Source: an uncultured Bacteroidales bacterium
Lineage (GTDB): Bacteria; Bacteroidota; Bacteroidia; Bacteroidales; P3
Reading direction: 5' to 3'
NCBI GenBank assembly: GCA_947174375.1
Contig: CAMWIS010000055.1
Span: 1 to 9,596, forward strand
DNA: 9,596 nt
A model generated the notes under the pieces. It was given only the letters and a program-made list of their open reading frames with translations, was not told the origin of the DNA and ran no database searches. The translations under genes and the position numbers were made by a program. Shown here piece after piece: positions 6,309-9,596 of this stretch (positions are counted from its first letter, which is position 1; each line of letters starts with the position of its first letter).

Positions 6309-8330
6309 ATGGATTTCAAACTCACCTCCGCATTCCGGCCGACGGGCGACCAGCCGCAAGCCATCGCCGAACTGTCCGAAGGACTGCGGAGGGGAGACAA
6401 GGGGCAAGTGCTGCTGGGCGTCACGGGTTCCGGCAAGACGTTCACCGTGGCCAACGTCATTCAGGAGGTGCAGCGCCCCACGCTCGTATTGAGCCACAAC
6501 AAGACCTTGGCGGCGCAGCTGTTCAGCGAGTTCCGCCAGTTTTTCCCGGAGAACGCCGTCGAATATTACGTTTCCTATTACGATTACTATCAGCCGGAAG
6601 CCTATATACCGTCCTCCAACACGTATATCGAAAAGGATCTCTCCATCAACGACGAAATAGAGAAGCTGCGGTTGCGCGCGCTCTCGGCGCTGTTGTCCGG
6701 CCGCCGCGACGTCATCATCGTGTCGTCGGTGTCCTGCATCTACGGTACGGGCAACCCGAACGACTACCACGACAATATCGTCATCCTGTCGGTGGGCCAA
6801 CGCATCACGCAGCGCGACCTCATGCTGGCCTTGGTCAACAGCCTGTATTCGCGGCATGAAATCGAGTTTACGCGCGGCAAATTCCGCGTCAAGGGCGACA
6901 CCATCGACGTGTTCGTGGCCTACGACGACTACGCCTACCGCATCATTTTCTTTGACGACGAAATCGAGAGCCTGCAAAAAATCGACCCGCTGACGGGCTC
7001 GGTGTTGGAGTCGCTCCCGACCATCCGGATTTACCCGGCCAATATCTTCGTGCCCTCGTCCGCCCGCATCCAGAATGCGATTAAAGAAATACAGCTGGAT
7101 CTCGGCAAACAGGTGGACTTCTTCAAGGAAATCGGCAAGCCGTTGGAGGCCAAACGCTTGGAAGACCGCGTCTGCTACGATGTGGAGATGATTAAGGAAA
7201 TCGGCTACTGCGCCGGCATTGAAAACTATTCGCGTTATTTCGACGGACGGGCGGCCGGCACGCGCCCCTACTGCCTGATTGACTACTTCCCCGACGATTT
7301 CCTGCTGGTGGTGGACGAAAGCCATGTGACGATGCCGCAAATCAAGGCCATGTACGGCGGCGACCGATCCCGCAAGATCAACCTCGTGGAATACGGCTTC
7401 CGTCTGCCGGCCGCCTTGGACAACCGCCCGCTTAAATTCGAGGAGTTCGAACAATTGGTCAAGCAGACGCTTTACGTCAGCGCGACGCCGGCCGAATACG
7501 AGCTGGAACAGGCGGAGGGTGTGGTCGTGGAACAGGTCATCCGTCCCACCGGCCTGTTGGATCCGCCGATAGAGGTGCGCCCGACGGCCCACCAGGTGGA
7601 CGACCTTTTGGACGAAATAGAAAAGACGTGTGCGCGTCAGGAACGCGTGCTCGTGACGACGCTGACCAAGAAGATGGCCGAAGAACTGAGCAAGTTCATG
7701 ACCAACAACGGCATCCGTTGCCGCTATATCCATTCGGACGTGGATACGCTCGAACGGGTGGAAATCCTGCAAGACCTACGCGCGGGCGCCATCGACGTGT
7801 TGATTGGCGTGAACCTGCTGCGCGAGGGGCTCGACCTGCCGGAAGTATCGTTAGTGGCCATTTTGGACGCCGACAAGGAAGGCTTCCTGCGCTCGGCACG
7901 CGCGTTGACCCAAACGGCGGGCCGCGCCGCGCGCAACATGAACAGCCGCGTCATCATGTACGCCGACCACGAGACCGACGCCATGAAGCAGACGATAGAG
8001 GAAACGAACCGGCGACGCGAGAAACAGATGGCCTACAACAAGGCGCACCATATCACGCCCAAACCCATCGTCAAGAAAATCGACGATTCGTTGGCCGTGG
8101 CGCGCGGCGCGGAACCGAAAGCCTATGTGGAGACCGAAAGCCAGGTGCGTTTCGCCGCCGACCCGGTCATCGACTACGGCGACCCCAAGATTTTGGCGAA
8201 CCGCATCGAGGTGGTGAAGAAACTCATGAACACGGCCGCCAAGTCCATGGACTTCTTGGAGGCCGACCGCTATCTGAGCGAATTGAATATGCTGTTGGCC
8301 AAGCAAAAAAGCCTTTCATCCGACCATTAA
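6309..8330 (+). CDS. uvrB: UvrABC excision nuclease subunit B
   Basis: UvrB is the damage-verifying, ATP-dependent helicase-like subunit of nucleotide excision repair. It is loaded by UvrA and then recruits UvrC for incision. The 673-residue length is standard. Visible landmarks are the N-terminal GDQP segment (13-16), the Walker A motif GVTGSGKT (37-44, K43), the aromatic beta-hairpin YYDYYQPEAYIPSSNTY (from about residue 90) that inserts between DNA strands, the DESH motif (336-339), motif VI QTAGRAARN (from 535) and a C-terminal UVR domain (about 633-667) that contacts UvrC/UvrA. Nothing essential appears missing. The start at 6309 gives MDFKLTSAFRPTGDQP, the normal N-terminus. There is no obvious ribosome binding site, and the gap of 12 bases to the upstream aminotransferase suggests cotranscription. 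No LexA-type box is visible upstream. Confidence 0.98.
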   Translation: MDFKLTSAFRPTGDQPQAIAELSEGLRRGDKGQVLLGVTGSGKTFTVANVIQEVQRPTLVLSHNKTLAAQLFSEFRQFFPENAVEYYVSYYDYYQPEAYIPSSNTYIEKDLSINDEIEKLRLRALSALLSGRRDVIIVSSVSCIYGTGNPNDYHDNIVILSVGQRITQRDLMLALVNSLYSRHEIEFTRGKFRVKGDTIDVFVAYDDYAYRIIFFDDEIESLQKIDPLTGSVLESLPTIRIYPANIFVPSSARIQNAIKEIQLDLGKQVDFFKEIGKPLEAKRLEDRVCYDVEMIKEIGYCAGIENYSRYFDGRAAGTRPYCLIDYFPDDFLLVVDESHVTMPQIKAMYGGDRSRKINLVEYGFRLPAALDNRPLKFEEFEQLVKQTLYVSATPAEYELEQAEGVVVEQVIRPTGLLDPPIEVRPTAHQVDDLLDEIEKTCARQERVLVTTLTKKMAEELSKFMTNNGIRCRYIHSDVDTLERVEILQDLRAGAIDVLIGVNLLREGLDLPEVSLVAILDADKEGFLRSARALTQTAGRAARNMNSRVIMYADHETDAMKQTIEETNRRREKQMAYNKAHHITPKPIVKKIDDSLAVARGAEPKAYVETESQVRFAADPVIDYGDPKILANRIEVVKKLMNTAAKSMDFLEADRYLSELNMLLAKQKSLSSDH

Positions 8331-8346
8331 CCAAAAATCACATATT

Positions 8347-9596
8347 ATGAAAAAAGAAAAATTCGACCCCGCTTCCCGCATTCAGGATTGTCTGCAATTC
8401 GGTGAATTCGGCGACGTGAACCCCTCCGTCACCGACTCGGCCACGTTCACGTTCCTGCACGGCAAGGACATGACCGGCACGTTTACCGGCGAAGTACAAG
8501 GATGCTTCCTGTATTCCCGCCATTGGAACCCGTCCAACAAATATCTGGCCGACGCCTTGGTGTCCATGGAAGGCACTGAGGCCGCCTGGGTAACCGGCTC
8601 CGGGATGGCGGCCATTACCTGCGCCATGTTGCAGCTTGTCAAGAGCGGCGACCATATCGTGGCTAGCCCGACCGTCTATGGCGGCACGTTCGCGTTCCTG
8701 AAAAACTATCTGCCCAAATTCAACATCGACGTGACCTTCGTCGATACGACCGACCCGAAGAAGGTGGAGAAAGCCATCCGTAAGAACACACGCTTTGTAT
8801 ATACCGAAACGATGAGCAACCCGATGTTGCGCATCGCCGACATCCCGGCCCTGGTTGCCGTTGCGCATAAGCACAAGGCCCAATTGGTCGTTGACAATAC
8901 GTTTACGCCCATGATTTTCTCGCCCGCCCGCCTCGGCGCCGACGTGGTCGTTTACTCGATGACCAAATTCATCAACGGCAAGAACGACTGCGTGGCCGGT
9001 GCCATCTGCGGCAAGGCCGACTACATCAACTCGCTGATTGACGTCAACAACGGCACGGCCATGTTGTTGGGTCCGGTCCTGGACCCGTTCCGCTCGTCGA
9101 GCATCCTCAAAAACCTGCACACGTTGCACATCCGTATGCAAAAACATAGCGAGAACGCGATGTATTTGGCCAAACGCTTCAAGGAAATCGGCCTGAAAGC
9201 CAACTATCCCGGCCAACCGTCCCACCCCGACTACGCGCTCATGAAGAAACAGATGAACGCCGGTTACGGCTTCGGCGGCATGATTGCCATCGACCTTGAA
9301 ACGGCCGAGAAAGCCAACTTCATGATGGAGACGATGCAGAAGAAAGGCGTCGGCTACCTGGCCGTTTCGCTCGGTTACTTCAAAACCCTGTTCAGCAATT
9401 CCGGCAAGAGCACGTCGAGCGAGATTCCGGAAGAATTCCAGAAAGGCATGGGCCTGTCGGAAGGCCTCGTCCGCTTCTCCGTTGGGTTGGATCAGGATAT
9501 CGAACGCACGTTCCAACTCATCAAGGAAAGTTTGGAGCTGACGAACAAGCATTTTGCCGGCAAGAAAACGGCCAAGAAAACGGCGGCGAAGAAAAT
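8347..9596 (+). CDS. Cys/Met-metabolism PLP enzyme (methionine gamma-lyase / cystathionine gamma-synthase family), 3' end cut by window
   Basis: The frame is open from ATG 8347 to the window edge (416 full codons, no stop). The protein is a fold type I PLP enzyme of the trans-sulfuration group, acting on sulfur amino acids by gamma- or alpha,beta-elimination or replacement. Supporting motifs are YSRHWNPSN (substrate/PLP loop), GSGMAAIT (cofactor phosphate), VVDNTF with the PLP-ring aspartate, the Schiff-base lysine K207 in YSMTKFINGKND, and the C-terminal SVGLDQDIERT. The position that is the reactive Cys in classical methionine gamma-lyases (YGCT) is G113 here (YGGT), so the exact reaction is open. 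After the normal family end (about residue 403) the frame continues into a Lys/Ala/Thr repeat tail that has not ended at the window edge. It starts 16 bases after uvrB and is probably in the same operon. Confidence 0.9.
   Translation, partial: MKKEKFDPASRIQDCLQFGEFGDVNPSVTDSATFTFLHGKDMTGTFTGEVQGCFLYSRHWNPSNKYLADALVSMEGTEAAWVTGSGMAAITCAMLQLVKSGDHIVASPTVYGGTFAFLKNYLPKFNIDVTFVDTTDPKKVEKAIRKNTRFVYTETMSNPMLRIADIPALVAVAHKHKAQLVVDNTFTPMIFSPARLGADVVVYSMTKFINGKNDCVAGAICGKADYINSLIDVNNGTAMLLGPVLDPFRSSSILKNLHTLHIRMQKHSENAMYLAKRFKEIGLKANYPGQPSHPDYALMKKQMNAGYGFGGMIAIDLETAEKANFMMETMQKKGVGYLAVSLGYFKTLFSNSGKSTSSEIPEEFQKGMGLSEGLVRFSVGLDQDIERTFQLIKESLELTNKHFAGKKTAKKTAAKK
9562..9594 (+). repeat. Tandem KKTA repeat at the C-terminus of the PLP enzyme gene
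   Basis: AAGAAAACGGCC at 9562-9573 is followed directly by AAGAAAACGGCG at 9574-9585, then GCG AAG AAA. The protein reads KKTAKKTAAKK (residues 406-416). The array may continue beyond the window. Such 12-base units resemble the basic tails of histone-H1-like proteins and are prone to copy-number change. Confidence 0.7.

Noticed and set aside
4947..7772. A 941-codon open frame on the minus strand opposite the aminotransferase and uvrB genes.
   Set aside because: It lies antisense to two clearly functional genes. Its translation is rich in His, Val, Arg and Gln with no recognisable domain. Such long open antisense frames arise from the GC-rich third codon positions of the real genes.
8338..9552. 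A 404-codon minus-strand open frame opposite the Cys/Met PLP enzyme.
   Set aside because: The plus-strand frame has all PLP-enzyme motifs and runs off the window end. The minus-strand translation has the same shadow composition as the others.

Overview
The window looks like chromosomal core sequence from a GC-rich member of the Bacteroidota, most likely Bacteroidales. Three things point there: promoter-like elements of the Bacteroidota type (TAnnTTTG at 1302-1309 and TAACTTTA at 4910-4917), starts with almost no Shine-Dalgarno sequence, and protein sequences (aminotransferase, Cys/Met PLP enzyme, exported transglutaminase-like protein) of the kind I know from this group. No genus can be assigned from the sequence alone. 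All genes lie on the + strand. I see no tRNA, rRNA, CRISPR array, insertion sequence or phage gene.

Layout. Positions 1-36 may be the last codons of an upstream gene. Positions 52-1200 encode a polytopic 'Gate'/nucleoside-recognition family membrane protein, followed by a hairpin terminator (about 1226-1263). A short intergenic region then carries a promoter in which a Bacteroidota -7 box is embedded in a textbook sigma-54 -24/-12 element (1296-1310). It drives a three-gene unit: grpE (1332-1994), dnaJ (2016-3173) and, only 4 bases after dnaJ, an exported protein of 571 residues (3178-4893). The first two are the co-chaperones of DnaK. The third has a signal peptide, a charged helical segment and what I read as a transglutaminase-like fold in which all three catalytic positions are replaced.

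A second intergenic region (4894-4985) holds a promoter whose predicted start lies inside the left arm of the terminator for the preceding operon. Downstream is a second tightly spaced unit: a class I/II aminotransferase (4986-6296), the excision-repair helicase uvrB (6309-8330) and a Cys/Met-metabolism PLP enzyme of the methionine gamma-lyase/cystathionine gamma-synthase family (8347 to the window end). The last gene is cut by the window edge while reading a lysine/alanine-rich repeat tail.

Most of the window is ordinary housekeeping DNA. The best candidates for something undescribed are the dnaJ-coupled exported protein with its apparently dead transglutaminase core, the sigma-54-like signal in front of the chaperone operon, the nested promoter/terminator, and the histone-H1-like tail on the PLP enzyme.
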